64,000 bases of DNA, taken from NCBI RefSeq assembly GCF_001426405.1, contig NZ_LMEP01000007.1, forward strand, positions 62,826-126,825, given 5' to 3'. Of the stretch, positions 29,098-37,632 are shown piece after piece (the stretch's first letter is position 1; every line of letters begins with the position of its first letter). The notes below the pieces were generated by a model that was not told the origin of the DNA, made no database searches, and saw nothing but the letters and a program-made list of their open reading frames with translations. The DNA is from Streptomyces sp. Root1304. GTDB lineage: Bacteria > Actinomycetota > Actinomycetes > Streptomycetales > Streptomycetaceae. A program made the position numbers and the translations under genes.

Positions 29098-31478
29098 CGG
29101 CCGCGCACCGCCTTCGCAAGGCGCTCGGTGTCCCGGACCAGGTCCATGCGGTCGCCGATCGGGGTGAGGAGCTGGTGGGCGCCGGCGTTGCACCGCTCGA
29201 TGAGCGCGCGGGCCCAGGGACCGTGGTCCTGGGCGACGGCGGCGAGGACCTGGGCGGGCTCCATGGTGCTGTCGTAGAAGGCGAGCGCGGCGAGTTCGGT
29301 GAGCTTGTGCGCCTTGCCGATCCTGGCCTCGACGTCGGCGTGGCCGTGGCCTTCGGCCCGCAGGCGGCGCCGTGCGGGTTCCAGGCAGGCGGCCTCCAGG
29401 GCGCCACGGCACATCTGGGGCAGGACCCGGTCGGCGACATCCTGCGGCACGTTCGGGTCCTTGGCGACGGCCCGGGCCTCGCTCAGCGCGAGGGAGACCG
29501 GGTCGTCGGTGCGGGTGACCTTGACGACGGAGTCGGTCTGCCGGGAGACCTGCATGATCGTCGCGGGGATGCGCAGGTGGCGGATGGCCTGCTGGAGGCG
29601 GGTGTCGTGAGTGAAGACGATCACCTGGCGGCGCTGGGCACAGGCGTGGAGGACCCGCGCGAGCCCCTCGACCTTCTCCGGGTCCATGGACTGCACCGGG
29701 TCGTCGATCACCAGGAACCCGAAGGGGCTGTCGGGGTGGGTGGCGCGAGGGAGGAACAGCGAGAGGGCGAGCGAGTGCAGTTCACCCTGGCTCATCACGC
29801 CGAAGGCGGGCGCGTCCATGGCGTCCACGGACACGTCGAGCTGCACCTTGCGCTGGTTGGCCGTCCCCGTGAGGCCGATCGAGCCGAGCGTGACGCTGCT
29901 GCGCTCGCAGAGCAGCTTCCAGATGGTCTGCGACTGGTCGGCGAACGGGCGCAGCCGCTCCTCGCGGAGTTCGTCGGTGACCTTCTTGAGCCAGGTCTGC
30001 GCGTCTTTGAGCCACTTGCCGAGCGATGCGGCCTCAGCGGCCCGGTCGGCGGCGGCCAGCCATTCGGCGAGGCGCACTCCGAGCGGCCGCCAGCCGGCGT
30101 CCTGATCAGCGAGCAGGCGGGCCGCCTGCTCGCTCTCCTGCCGGCAGGCGTCGGCGAGGGCGGCCGAAAGGCGCTCGACCTGATCCGCCAGCGGGCGGGG
30201 GTCGGTCGCGCTCCGGCACAGGGACCATTCCCGCCAGAGGGCGGCGAGCGGCGAGTCCTCCGGCCGGAGCCATACGGGGACGGGCTGGACGAGATCGTGG
30301 ACGGCGCGGATGGCGCCGCGCAGGTCGTCGCGCGCGGACTGCGCTTCCGCGGCTTCGTGCTGGAGCCGTTCGACCTGCTCCCGGGCGCGCACCGCCCAGT
30401 CGTCGTCGAGCAGTCCGGGCGTGTCACAGACGGGGCAGTCGGCGGTCCGCGCCCGCCGCCGGTGGTCGAGCGCCCGCTCCAGGAGGTCGGAGAGACGACG
30501 GGCGTCCTCGGCGGAGCCGGACCGCGCGTCATCGGCCCGGGCCGCGGCTTCCCGCAGCCGCGTCACGGCACCGCTGATGTCGCTCAGATCAGGCCCTTCG
30601 AGGGTGGAGAGCCCGCGCAGTCTTTCGAGTTCGGCGTTGTCGCCCTCGAGCCGTGCGGCGAGGAGGGTGCGAACGCGTTCGCGGTCCGGGCGGCGTGCGG
30701 AGAGAACCTCCACGGCCGCGACGGCCCTCGGGTCGCCGGAGCCCCGCAGTTCGGTGAGGACCGCGGCTGCCAGGTCGGTGGCCTTCTTCTCGCCGTCCTT
30801 GATCGCCTTGAGGCGGGCTCCCGCCTCCTTGTAGGCCTCGGAGAGCTGCTCCAGGCCGAGGATCTGGGCGAGTCCGTCATGGAGGGCGGTCATGGGGCCG
30901 TTGATCACGGCGCCGAGTTCGCTGTACGAGAGGAACGGCCGGTACAGCGCGAGCTCCTCCGCGCCGACGACCTCGCCCAGCTCTCCGCCGGGCAGGCCTG
31001 GCCGGTGGACCGCCACCCGTGCATCGCCCAGCCCGTCGCCGTGCCAGCTCCTGCGGACGGTGACGGGCGTGTCCGCACCGTCACGGCGGCACTCCACCTC
31101 CACACGGGGAGCCGCCGGATCGTGCAGATTCCGCCACCCCTGCCGCCAGATCTGAGTACGGTCCTGCCAGCGGAAGTTGTCGCCCGTCAGTGCCATCTCG
31201 GCGGCCTCGGCGAAGCTGGACTTACCGGAGCCGTTGCGTCCGGCGACCACGGTGAGGCCCGGTGCGGGGGTGAGGCCGAGCGCGGTCTCCGGGCCGATGC
31301 CTCGCCACCCGGCGGCCGTGATGGAGCGGAGGAAGAGAGGACCGGTTCGGGAGGCGCTTCCGGCCTGAGTCCCGGGGAAGAGGTCGCGCAGCAGATCCGC
31401 CGTCTCCGGCTCCAGGCCGGCGACGGCCAGGCGCTGGAGGACGAGGTCACGGAGGGAGGGGTGGGGCTGGTCGCTCAC
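29094..31478 (-). CDS. SMC/Rad50-like ATPase with a zinc-hook motif
   Basis: 794 aa; GTG at 31478 with a GGAG ribosome site 7 nt upstream. Walker A GRNGSGKSS (~80) sits in an ABC-type N-terminal half. Coiled-coil arms lead to a CPVC zinc-hook motif (~346). The C-terminal half has the signature region MSQGELHSLALSLF, Walker B FLVIDDPVQSMDPEKVEG (~590) and an H-loop VIVFTHDTRL. The protein ends with a ~120-residue helical extension (from ARAVAKDPNVPQDV). The build is like Rad50/RecN/RloC-type DNA-end sensors, shorter than true SMC. It heads the six-gene operon that ends with McrBC and UvrD and most likely senses or tethers DNA. Confidence 0.88.
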   Translation of the reverse strand: MSDQPHPSLRDLVLQRLAVAGLEPETADLLRDLFPGTQAGSASRTGPLFLRSITAAGWRGIGPETALGLTPAPGLTVVAGRNGSGKSSFAEAAEMALTGDNFRWQDRTQIWRQGWRNLHDPAAPRVEVECRRDGADTPVTVRRSWHGDGLGDARVAVHRPGLPGGELGEVVGAEELALYRPFLSYSELGAVINGPMTALHDGLAQILGLEQLSEAYKEAGARLKAIKDGEKKATDLAAAVLTELRGSGDPRAVAAVEVLSARRPDRERVRTLLAARLEGDNAELERLRGLSTLEGPDLSDISGAVTRLREAAARADDARSGSAEDARRLSDLLERALDHRRRARTADCPVCDTPGLLDDDWAVRAREQVERLQHEAAEAQSARDDLRGAIRAVHDLVQPVPVWLRPEDSPLAALWREWSLCRSATDPRPLADQVERLSAALADACRQESEQAARLLADQDAGWRPLGVRLAEWLAAADRAAEAASLGKWLKDAQTWLKKVTDELREERLRPFADQSQTIWKLLCERSSVTLGSIGLTGTANQRKVQLDVSVDAMDAPAFGVMSQGELHSLALSLFLPRATHPDSPFGFLVIDDPVQSMDPEKVEGLARVLHACAQRRQVIVFTHDTRLQQAIRHLRIPATIMQVSRQTDSVVKVTRTDDPVSLALSEARAVAKDPNVPQDVADRVLPQMCRGALEAACLEPARRRLRAEGHGHADVEARIGKAHKLTELAALAFYDSTMEPAQVLAAVAQDHGPWARALIERCNAGAHQLLTPIGDRMDLVRDTERLAKAVRGR

Positions 31479-31554
31479 GGTGTGGCTCCATGCACGGGAG
31501 GCGGCGGGTGTGACGGCGAAGTCCGAACCCGGGAGCCCCAGAGTGGCGCAGATA

Positions 31555-31571
31555 CGTTGACGTCGTCAACG
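31555..31571. promoter_or_regulatory. Island palindrome, copy 2 (SMC operon / unknown-UDG divergent region)
   Basis: CGTTGACG-T-CGTCAACG, arms identical to copy 1. It lies between the divergent SMC operon and the 223-aa gene. The conserved downstream -10 element points to the plus strand. I could not find a matching -10 on the minus strand at the same distance, so an effect on the SMC operon is possible but unsupported. Confidence 0.75.
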
Positions 31572-31602
31572 GATATTTCCCGCCAGACTTCATGCGCATC
31601 TG

Positions 31603-31610
31603 TGTACGAT
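31603..31610 (+). promoter_or_regulatory. Extended -10 element of the unknown/UDG transcript
   Basis: TGTACGAT begins 31 nt downstream of the palindrome, almost the spacing seen for copy 1 (30 nt) and the same as copy 3 (31 nt). There is no good -35, as expected for an activated promoter. The start point would be about 31617. Confidence 0.5.
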
Positions 31611-31626
31611 CGCGGATCCGGGCGGC

Positions 31627-32298
31627 ATGAGTGACAGTCAGACGGCCGCACGGCCCCACCTCTTGAGGAGAAGCTCAACCGTCATGAGACTTACGGACCA
31701 GCTGACCCTGCGGCGGTCAGGCACCCGCGCAACGCGCCACGGAGCCACCTGCTCCGGATCCACGGAGAACGGGACCGCCGTGGAATGGCGTCTCGTCCTG
31801 CCCGGTCGCCCTCAACTCACTCTGCACGACACCCGCTGGGACAACGGTGAGCGGGACCTGGTCCTCCACCAGCCGTCGGTGGTTCCCGAGATGCCCGCCC
31901 TCCTGGCCAATCTGCACGGCCGCCGCCGCGCAGGCATCGAGGCCGTGCCCGCCGGAAGGGGTCGCCTGCGCCTCATGGCCTGGACCGTCATACCGAGGAC
32001 CGGCTCGGACCGGGCCGGCTTCAGGAAGTCCCTCACCACGGCGCAACTCGCCGCACAATGCGGGCTGCCGCTCCTGCGGACTCTGACGAGCCGTCCCGGC
32101 GTCACGCTGGAACCCGCCTTCGACCAGGAAGACCTCCCCCTGGTCGATCTGGAGCACCCTCAGGATGTGAAGCCTCTCCAGCACGCGCTGTACTTCCCCG
32201 TGGACGACGACGAGACGCCGGTCATGGCGTACGTCATCACCCGGGTCATGCCGACGCTCCGCGCGGTGGGCTGGCTGCCGTCCTCACCCGCCTTCTGA
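31627..32298 (+). CDS. 223-aa protein of unknown function, first gene of the UDG transcript
   Basis: I do not recognise this protein. The start may be the ATG at 31627, only ~10 nt after the predicted transcription start. The ATG at 31684 (MRLTDQLTLRR) has an AGGAG but at 13 nt, which is too far. The sequence is a beta-rich single domain (WRLVLPGRPQLTLHDTRW, RLRLMAWTVIP, ALYFPVDDDETPVMAYVITR) with no membrane segment and no obvious catalytic motif. It sits behind the island palindrome and is followed 105 nt later by the UDG-like gene on the same strand, which suggests co-function. Confidence 0.6.
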   Translation: MSDSQTAARPHLLRRSSTVMRLTDQLTLRRSGTRATRHGATCSGSTENGTAVEWRLVLPGRPQLTLHDTRWDNGERDLVLHQPSVVPEMPALLANLHGRRRAGIEAVPAGRGRLRLMAWTVIPRTGSDRAGFRKSLTTAQLAAQCGLPLLRTLTSRPGVTLEPAFDQEDLPLVDLEHPQDVKPLQHALYFPVDDDETPVMAYVITRVMPTLRAVGWLPSSPAF

Positions 32299-32403
32299 CG
32301 TCTCGGGCCTCGCCCCCACGTGTCAGTGCCACCCGCTAGCGTAGGAGGCCGAGCACCACCCCTGTCGGCGTGCACTCGGGTGGAGACGGCAGGGGAGGAC
32401 GAC

Positions 32404-33033
32404 ATGGCGCGACAGATGGCGGACGAGACGTTCCGTACCGACCAGGAGCGGAACCGGTACGCGGCACACGTCCGCGCGATCAACGAGCTGGTCGACGGCC
32501 TGCGGGACCAGGACGGCAGGGGCTGGATGCCGTACGTCGCTCCTTGGCACGGCGGAACCGAGGCGCGCGTGCTGTCCGTGCTGCGCGATCCGGGGCCCAA
32601 GACCCAGGACGGCACCGGCTCGGGCTTCCTGTGCACGGAGAATGACGACCCGACCGCCGAGCGTCAGTGCCGGGCCTTCGAACAGGCCGGCATCGGCGCC
32701 CGCGACGTCACGCCCTGGAACGCCTACCCCTGGTACATCAACCGGAAGCCCGACGCCTCCGAACAGAAGGCCGGCGCCGACGCCCTCGCGCGCCTCCTTG
32801 GACTGATGCCGGACCTCCGCGTCGTCCTGCTCCAGGGCGGCGACGCGCAGGCCACCTGGCGGCGGCTGGAGAAGGCGCACCCGGCCCTCGCCGGCCAGGA
32901 GCGCTTCCAGGTGGTGCGTACGTACCACCCGGGCCGGCAGGCACTGTGGTCGCCCGACCCCGAGGTCCGCGCGGCGCGCGAACAGCACCGCGAGGACGCG
33001 CTCCGCCAAGTGGCCGACATACTCCGGGCCTGA
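32404..33033 (+). CDS. Uracil-DNA-glycosylase superfamily protein
   Basis: 209 aa; ATG at 32404 with a GGAGG ribosome site 5 nt upstream. The alpha/beta UDG fold is suggested by LSVLRDPGPKTQDG (motif 1 region), CRAFEQAGI, TPWNAYPWYINRK, RVVLLQGGDAQATW and TYHPGRQAL, where the last resembles motif 2 (HPS/HPG). UDG-like proteins excise uracil or modified bases from DNA; several subfamilies are found in phage-defence islands, where they act on modified phage DNA. Which base this one recognises is unknown. It converges with the TOPRIM gene, with only 15 nt between. Confidence 0.75.
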   Translation: MARQMADETFRTDQERNRYAAHVRAINELVDGLRDQDGRGWMPYVAPWHGGTEARVLSVLRDPGPKTQDGTGSGFLCTENDDPTAERQCRAFEQAGIGARDVTPWNAYPWYINRKPDASEQKAGADALARLLGLMPDLRVVLLQGGDAQATWRRLEKAHPALAGQERFQVVRTYHPGRQALWSPDPEVRAAREQHREDALRQVADILRA

Positions 33034-33048
33034 CCACTCCCCTGGTGC

Positions 33049-33714
33049 TCAGGACCAGCTGTCGAGGTCCCGGACGAAATCGTTGTACGAGTCGTTCCTG
33101 CCTTCCGGGGCGGCGATCAGGCCGTGCGCGAGGGCCTCGCGGGCGACGAGGGGACCGTCACTCTCTCGGAAGAGCGGCACGCCAAGCCGTCGCCTGAGCT
33201 CTTCCTTGGGCTCCTTGACCCGCCCCGAGTCCCTTCCCCGTAATTGCTCGGGGACCCTCCACCTCGGGCGCACATGGGGGAAGGCGTCAGGGAACAGGAG
33301 GAGCCAGCCTTCGGACTCCCACGCGGCAAGCGCCAGTGCGGCAGGGAACCCGCCGCACTGGCGGCCGAGTTCACCCGCGACCGCTGCTCGGACTCTGCCG
33401 TAGTCCAGGTCGGTGAAGCCGTCCAGGTCTTCGTGGACCACGAACCCCACGAGTTGCGCCCTCTGCTGAACCGCCTTGGCACGCGCCTTGCCGACGAGCG
33501 CTTTCACCGCCGCGGACAGGTCAGGACCGATCTTTCTCCGCAGCCTCACAGAGTCGTTGATGCGGACCAGCTTGGCCGTCGCACCGAGGTCGGGCCGGTG
33601 CGCGCGTATCAGCGCCGCCATGATCTCGCAGTCGTTCTGGTCCTCACCGGCGAGAACGATCACTCGGCCTTGCGTACTGGTGCGCCGGCCCACGCTCCGA
33701 CCACTGGCGCTCAC
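33049..33714 (-). CDS. TOPRIM-like protein paired with an ABC-type ATPase
   Basis: 221 aa; GTG start overlaps the ATPase stop by 4 nt. The N-terminal VIVLAGEDQNDCEIM and the later VVHEDLDGF match the conserved Glu and Asp-x-Asp of a TOPRIM fold, in the manner of OLD-family and DUF4276/AriB-like effectors. The C-terminal part is helical and basic (RVKEPKEELRRRLG). TOPRIM partners of such ATPases are usually DNA or tRNA nucleases held inactive until a phage trigger. Family placement is by motif only. It forms a two-gene system with the gene directly upstream. Confidence 0.65.
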   Translation of the reverse strand: MSASGRSVGRRTSTQGRVIVLAGEDQNDCEIMAALIRAHRPDLGATAKLVRINDSVRLRRKIGPDLSAAVKALVGKARAKAVQQRAQLVGFVVHEDLDGFTDLDYGRVRAAVAGELGRQCGGFPAALALAAWESEGWLLLFPDAFPHVRPRWRVPEQLRGRDSGRVKEPKEELRRRLGVPLFRESDGPLVAREALAHGLIAAPEGRNDSYNDFVRDLDSWS

Positions 33715-34946
33715 AGTTCACCTCCGGTGAGGTCGCCGCCGAGCACACCCGAGAACCACAGCTCGCCGAGCGGCTGATCCCCCGATTCCTCGACGATCTC
33801 CTCCACCTCCCTTACCGTCAGCGCGGGAATGATCGAGGCACCTTCCTCATCCCGGTCACAGACGACGAACTCGTCGGGACGGAGCCGGTTCACGAGCGCG
33901 GGTGAGTGGGTGGCGACGATGAACTGGGTACGCTCGGAAGCTTCCCGCAGCCGCTGCACGACGAGTTCCAGTGCCTGTGGGTGCAGCCCGTGGTCGATCT
34001 CCTCGATGCAGGTGAAGGCCGGTGGATGAGGGTCGTAGAGAAGGGCAAGGAGTCCGAGCAGACGGACCGTGCCATAGGAGGCGTCGGCCAGAGGGGTCAG
34101 GCGGCGCAGGCCATGTTCACGCAGGACGACCGTCAGCTGGTCGGTCGAACCGCCGACCTCCTCGAACTCGATGTTCTCCAGTTGCGGAAGAACCTGGCGG
34201 GCGTCCTCGACGAGGCTCTCCCAGATCTCGTCCCGGCCGCTGAGGTGGATCAGGAACGCGGCAAGGTTCTCGGCGTGCGGTGACAGCGTGGCGAGGTCGG
34301 CGACGCGCAATCGGGTGGGCATGCGGGCCGCGGCCACATCGACGTCGAAGACCCGGAAGGAGGACAGGCGGTCCGCGACACGGGTCACTTCGTCGCCGCC
34401 GTCCGCCGGACCGAGTCTGGGCAGTGTGGACAAGCCACTGCTCAGCCGCCGAATGCCGAAGCTGCCGCTGTCCTGTTCCTTGCCGGCGCGCCTGTCGAGT
34501 ACACGCGCTTCTTCACCGGAGATGGTGATGCGTCGCCCCCGCCCCTGCTTCCGCTTGAACTGAAAGCTCTCTTCGCGGGACAGGGTGTAGGCGGCCCGGC
34601 TGCTGTCCCGGTTCGACGGCAGAGAGCGGCGCCGGATCGTGAGGCTGTACTCGTCGGGCGCATTGAGAGTGGAATTGCTGGTCCAGGTGGCCTTCAGCTG
34701 GACACGCATGAACGTCGGAGGTTTCGCACCGCCCCAGAAGGCGACCTCGTCGAACCCTCCTCTGGTGTCGAGCGCGGGCTGGAGATCCGTACGAATGATG
34801 TCGGCCAGGAAGTCGAAGACCTTCAGCACATTCGACTTGCCCACGCCGTTCGGTCCCACCAGCACGGTCAGTGGACCGAGTGGGACGGTCACGTCACGCA
34901 GGCTTCGGAAGTTCTCGACGTGCAGTTCGAGGAGACGGCTGGGCAT
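33711..34946 (-). CDS. AAA_21/RecF-like ABC ATPase of a two-gene defence system
   Basis: 411 aa. ATG at 34946. The N terminus LELHVENFRSLRDVTVPLGP and Walker A GPNGVGKSN (~32-40) are typical of OLD/AriA-like ATPases. Walker B is CIEEIDHGLHP (~312), followed by the D-loop/H-loop region QFIVATHSPALVNRL. The middle contains an insertion rich in Arg/Ser (SLPSNRDSSRAAYTL). The ATPase shares a 4-nt overlap with the downstream TOPRIM-like gene, so the pair resembles PARIS (AriA-AriB) or class-2 OLD/Gabija-style systems. I would not name it as any of these without a search. Confidence 0.8.
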   Translation of the reverse strand: MPSRLLELHVENFRSLRDVTVPLGPLTVLVGPNGVGKSNVLKVFDFLADIIRTDLQPALDTRGGFDEVAFWGGAKPPTFMRVQLKATWTSNSTLNAPDEYSLTIRRRSLPSNRDSSRAAYTLSREESFQFKRKQGRGRRITISGEEARVLDRRAGKEQDSGSFGIRRLSSGLSTLPRLGPADGGDEVTRVADRLSSFRVFDVDVAAARMPTRLRVADLATLSPHAENLAAFLIHLSGRDEIWESLVEDARQVLPQLENIEFEEVGGSTDQLTVVLREHGLRRLTPLADASYGTVRLLGLLALLYDPHPPAFTCIEEIDHGLHPQALELVVQRLREASERTQFIVATHSPALVNRLRPDEFVVCDRDEEGASIIPALTVREVEEIVEESGDQPLGELWFSGVLGGDLTGGEL

Positions 34947-35202
34947 GAAAGGAACCTATCGGGTGGGCGACCAGAGTGAAGGCCGATCGCGCAACAACTG
35001 GCCCCACTGTCGCGCCGCGTCTCTGGTCGCCGCCATGCTGTCGCCTCGACGTGGCGACGCTGTGGCGTGAGCAACTACGGAATCAGTACAGGGAGGAGAC
35101 TAGCCCGACCGGCTGACATCATGGGCCCGGCGCTATATCGAGCACCTTGCTGTCTCTTCGTATTCGGCTCCGATTGTCAGACCGGAACTCCACCATTGGG
35201 AC

Positions 35203-35811
35203 ATGCCCACTCTCAGCGCCGCCCAGTTGCTCGCCGCCCGTGTTCGGGCCGTCCTCGGCGACGGCCCTTTCGCTCTGCCCGGCGGCTGGACGCACATGGG
35301 TGCCGTCATCTGCGATGTCAGTTTCCAGGCACGCCGGAAGTACCAGTCGACCGTCCGGCCGCGACTTCTCCGACTTCAGTCCGCATGGCCGGAAGCCGTC
35401 ACGGTGCGCGGCTTTCAAGCACGCCTGGCCACGGAAGACCTTGCCGTCGCCATGGACTTCAACAGCCCCGGCAGGGTCGCTACAGCGCACGCCCTCACCG
35501 ATCTGCTGGCCGCCAGAGGTGTCGACACCCGAGACGATCTCCATGAGTGGCTCGACCGCCAGGAGAACCGTGCGGCCCTTCGCATGGTGAAGGGCGTGGG
35601 GCCGAAGAGTGTCGACTACATCGGCAACCTCGTCGGCCGGTCTCAGGTCGCGGTGGACGTGCACCTGAGGTCGTTCGCAGCGGCGGCAGGTGTCCCATAC
35701 CTCACATACGAGGAACTGCGAACCGCGTACGAGGTGGCCGCCACCCTCCTCGGGCACGAACCGGGGGCACTGGAGCACGCGGTCTGGCGGTTCAAGGCAC
35801 AGGCGGGCTGA
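35203..35811 (+). CDS. HhH-GPD base-excision glycosylase-like protein
   Basis: 202 aa, ATG at 35203. A helix-hairpin-helix KGVGPKSVDYIGNL (~129-142) is followed by VAVDVHLRSFA, which places an Asp where the EndoIII/MutY family has its catalytic Asp. No iron-sulphur Cys cluster follows. The N-terminal half is less conserved (GGWTHMGAVICDVSFQARRKYQ) and takes the place of the usual six-helix start. It probably acts on damaged or modified DNA bases. It is divergent from the ATPase-TOPRIM pair (256-nt gap) and its 3' end overlaps the convergent HATPase gene by 20 nt. Confidence 0.75.
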   Translation: MPTLSAAQLLAARVRAVLGDGPFALPGGWTHMGAVICDVSFQARRKYQSTVRPRLLRLQSAWPEAVTVRGFQARLATEDLAVAMDFNSPGRVATAHALTDLLAARGVDTRDDLHEWLDRQENRAALRMVKGVGPKSVDYIGNLVGRSQVAVDVHLRSFAAAAGVPYLTYEELRTAYEVAATLLGHEPGALEHAVWRFKAQAG

Positions 35812-36346
35812 CGGTCGTACGGCGATGCCGCTGCTCAGCGCTGCCGGGATTCCTCGCCGGCCCCCTGCCCGGCGAGGAGTCGGACGCGGGGGCCTGAACT
35901 CGCGCGAACGGGTCCTCGACCTCGGCCCACACCGTCTTGCCGCTCGGCGGGTACGACTCCACACCCCAGCGGTCGGCGAGGGCGGCGACCAGGAGGAGCC
36001 CTCGGCCCGACGCGGTGTCGGAGGGGATGCCTCCGGGGCCTGGGGATGGAGTGGGAAGCCGTTCGCCGCGCGGGTCGGTGACCTCGATGCGGACACCGCC
36101 GGACGCCGCCGCGCAGGTGAGGGCGACCCGGAAGTCACGGCCCTGGACACGGCCGTGCAGGACGGCGTTGGCCGCGAGTTCGGCGGTGATCTGTACCGCC
36201 CGTTCGGCCACGCTGGGTGACACCTCCCAGGCCGTCAGCCGCTCGGCGACGAGCAGGCGGGCGAGGCGGGCACCGCGACGGGTCGAGGACAGCTGCTGGG
36301 CGAACGTCCGTACGATGGAGTGCTGATGGGGCGTGGTCGCGTACAT
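35792..36346 (-). CDS. RsbW-like HATPase (anti-sigma-type regulatory protein)
   Basis: 184 aa from the ATG at 36346. GHKL ATPase motifs are present: N-box ELAANAVLHGR, G1-box VTDPRGERLP, and G2 GRGLLLVAALADRWGV. These small Streptomyces ATP-binding proteins are anti-sigma-type kinases. This one is divergent from a DUF5753 regulator and DUF397 gene, a common Streptomyces trio linked to developmental control or toxin-antitoxin-like circuits. The C-terminal ~40 residues are disordered and Pro/Arg-rich. Confidence 0.85.
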   Translation of the reverse strand: MYATTPHQHSIVRTFAQQLSSTRRGARLARLLVAERLTAWEVSPSVAERAVQITAELAANAVLHGRVQGRDFRVALTCAAASGGVRIEVTDPRGERLPTPSPGPGGIPSDTASGRGLLLVAALADRWGVESYPPSGKTVWAEVEDPFARVQAPASDSSPGRGPARNPGSAEQRHRRTTVSPPVP

Positions 36347-36515
36347 GAGGCCAGCGTGGCGGGGGCGCGGGAGCACGCGCCAGGAGCGAGACCCGTACGC
36401 TGCGTCAGCGTACGGGCACATGCGGTAGACGGTACGGGGGCGTGCGCGTCACGCTGAGTGCTGTCGATCGCCGGGACGGCGGTCGAGGTACGGGTGCGTC
36501 GGGAGGTGGCCGCGG

Positions 36516-37384
36516 GTGGCTGAGGACGTCGAGATCGTGACGGCCGGGGCGGACGAGACGGACGAGCAGGGCCGGGAGCCCGATCCGTCGGACAGCCTGC
36601 GGACCTTCGGGGCCGTCGTCCAGGCCCTGCGGGAGCACTCGGGGCTCAGCAGGGCCGAGTTCGCGGAGATCGTCCGGTTCTCCAAGCACACGGTGGAATC
36701 GGTGGAGTTGGGGCGGCGGATGCCGGACGAGGCGTTCGTCGAGCGAGGGGAAGGGGCCCTGGGGAACACGGGGGCGCTGCGGAGGTCCGCCCCGTTCCTC
36801 ACTCGCGCCGAGGCGGGTCTCGCGGTGTGGTTCCGGCGGTGGGCACGCCTTGAGAAGGTGGCGGTCAGCCTGTACACGTACGAGTGTCGGCTCGTGCCGA
36901 GGCTGCTGCAGTCGGAGGCGTACGCGCGGGCGGTGTTCGAGGGCACCATCCCGTTGCTGACCGATCGAAAGCTGGACGTACAGCTCGCCGCGCGGCAGAA
37001 ACGCCAGAGGATGTTGCGGGAGCGGCCGACTGCGCCGTTCAGTTTCATCGTGGAAGAGCACGTCTTCCGGCGCCGGTTCGGCGACACGGAGGAGATGCGG
37101 GAGCTTCTGGATCACGTGTTGGAGGCGAGCGCGCCGCGCAACGTGACGTTGCAGGTCATCCCCCTGGACGCGGGTTTGCACGCGTGCCTGGACGGGCCTG
37201 TGCGGCTTCTCGAGACCCCGGATGGCGGCGGCTCGGGTACTCCGAGGGGCAGCAGAACGGGCGGCTGATCTCCGACCCGAAAGAGGTGAGTCTGCTCCAC
37301 CAGCGCTATGACACACTGCGCTCACAGGCCCTCAACCCCAAGGAGTCGCGGGGCCTGTTGGAGCGTCTGCGAGGAGAGCTATGA
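36516..37384 (+). pseudogene. XRE-type DUF5753 regulator (Scr1-like) with an apparent frameshift
   Basis: GTG start at 36516 with a GGGAGG site. An XRE-type HTH (VQALREHSGLSRAEFAEIVR) precedes the DUF5753 effector domain (LYTYECRLVPRLLQSEAYARAV, FSFIVEEHVFRRRFG). The first frame stops at 37268 after LLETPDGGGSGTPRG. The expected ending LGYSEGQQNGRLISDPKEVS, continuing to LLERLRGEL, is present in the +2 frame up to 37384. The break lies in the GGCGGCGG run at ~37222-37232 and is explained by loss of one base. It may be a true mutation or a sequencing error in a GC run. The recovered stop overlaps the DUF397 start by 4 nt, as in intact relatives. Confidence 0.8.
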
Positions 37385-37566
37385 GTACGACCGGACTCGC
37401 CTGGTTCAAGTCCAGCTACAGCGGCAGCCAGGGCGACGACTGCGTCGAGGTCGCCGTCACCCCGCGGGCCGTCCATATCCGGGACTCCAAGGACGTGGAG
37501 CGCCGGCCGTTCGCGGTCGGCCGTGAGGGCTGGACGCGGTTCGTGCGGTACGCGGCGGAGGACTGA
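37381..37566 (+). CDS. DUF397 protein
   Basis: 61 aa, with the family sequence LAWFKSSYSGSQGDDCVEVA, then VHIRDSKD and GWTRFVRYA. DUF397 proteins are short partners of DUF5753 regulators in Streptomyces and are thought to modulate them, sometimes described as a toxin-antitoxin-like pair. Its ATG overlaps the regulator's stop codon. The regulator appears frameshifted, so this gene may now be expressed without its partner. Confidence 0.9.
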   Translation: MSTTGLAWFKSSYSGSQGDDCVEVAVTPRAVHIRDSKDVERRPFAVGREGWTRFVRYAAED

Positions 37567-37594
37567 GCGGCACGCCCGCCCGGTGTTACGCGGG

Positions 37595-37625
37595 AGCCGC
37601 CCGTCGCCGTACGCGGCGGGCGGCT
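37595..37625. terminator. Bidirectional hairpin between DUF397 and the endonuclease gene
   Basis: 9-bp stem AGCCGCCCG/CGGGCGGCT around a 13-nt loop that can pair further in part, between two convergent stop codons. Confidence 0.6.
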
Positions 37626-37632
37626 CTTCGGC

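Noticed and set aside
27031..31478. Wadjet (JetABCD) based on SMC, small and larger partner genes
   Set aside because: The ATPase has a Rad50-like CPVC hook and is too short for JetC. No JetD topoisomerase-like protein is present, and McrBC follows instead.
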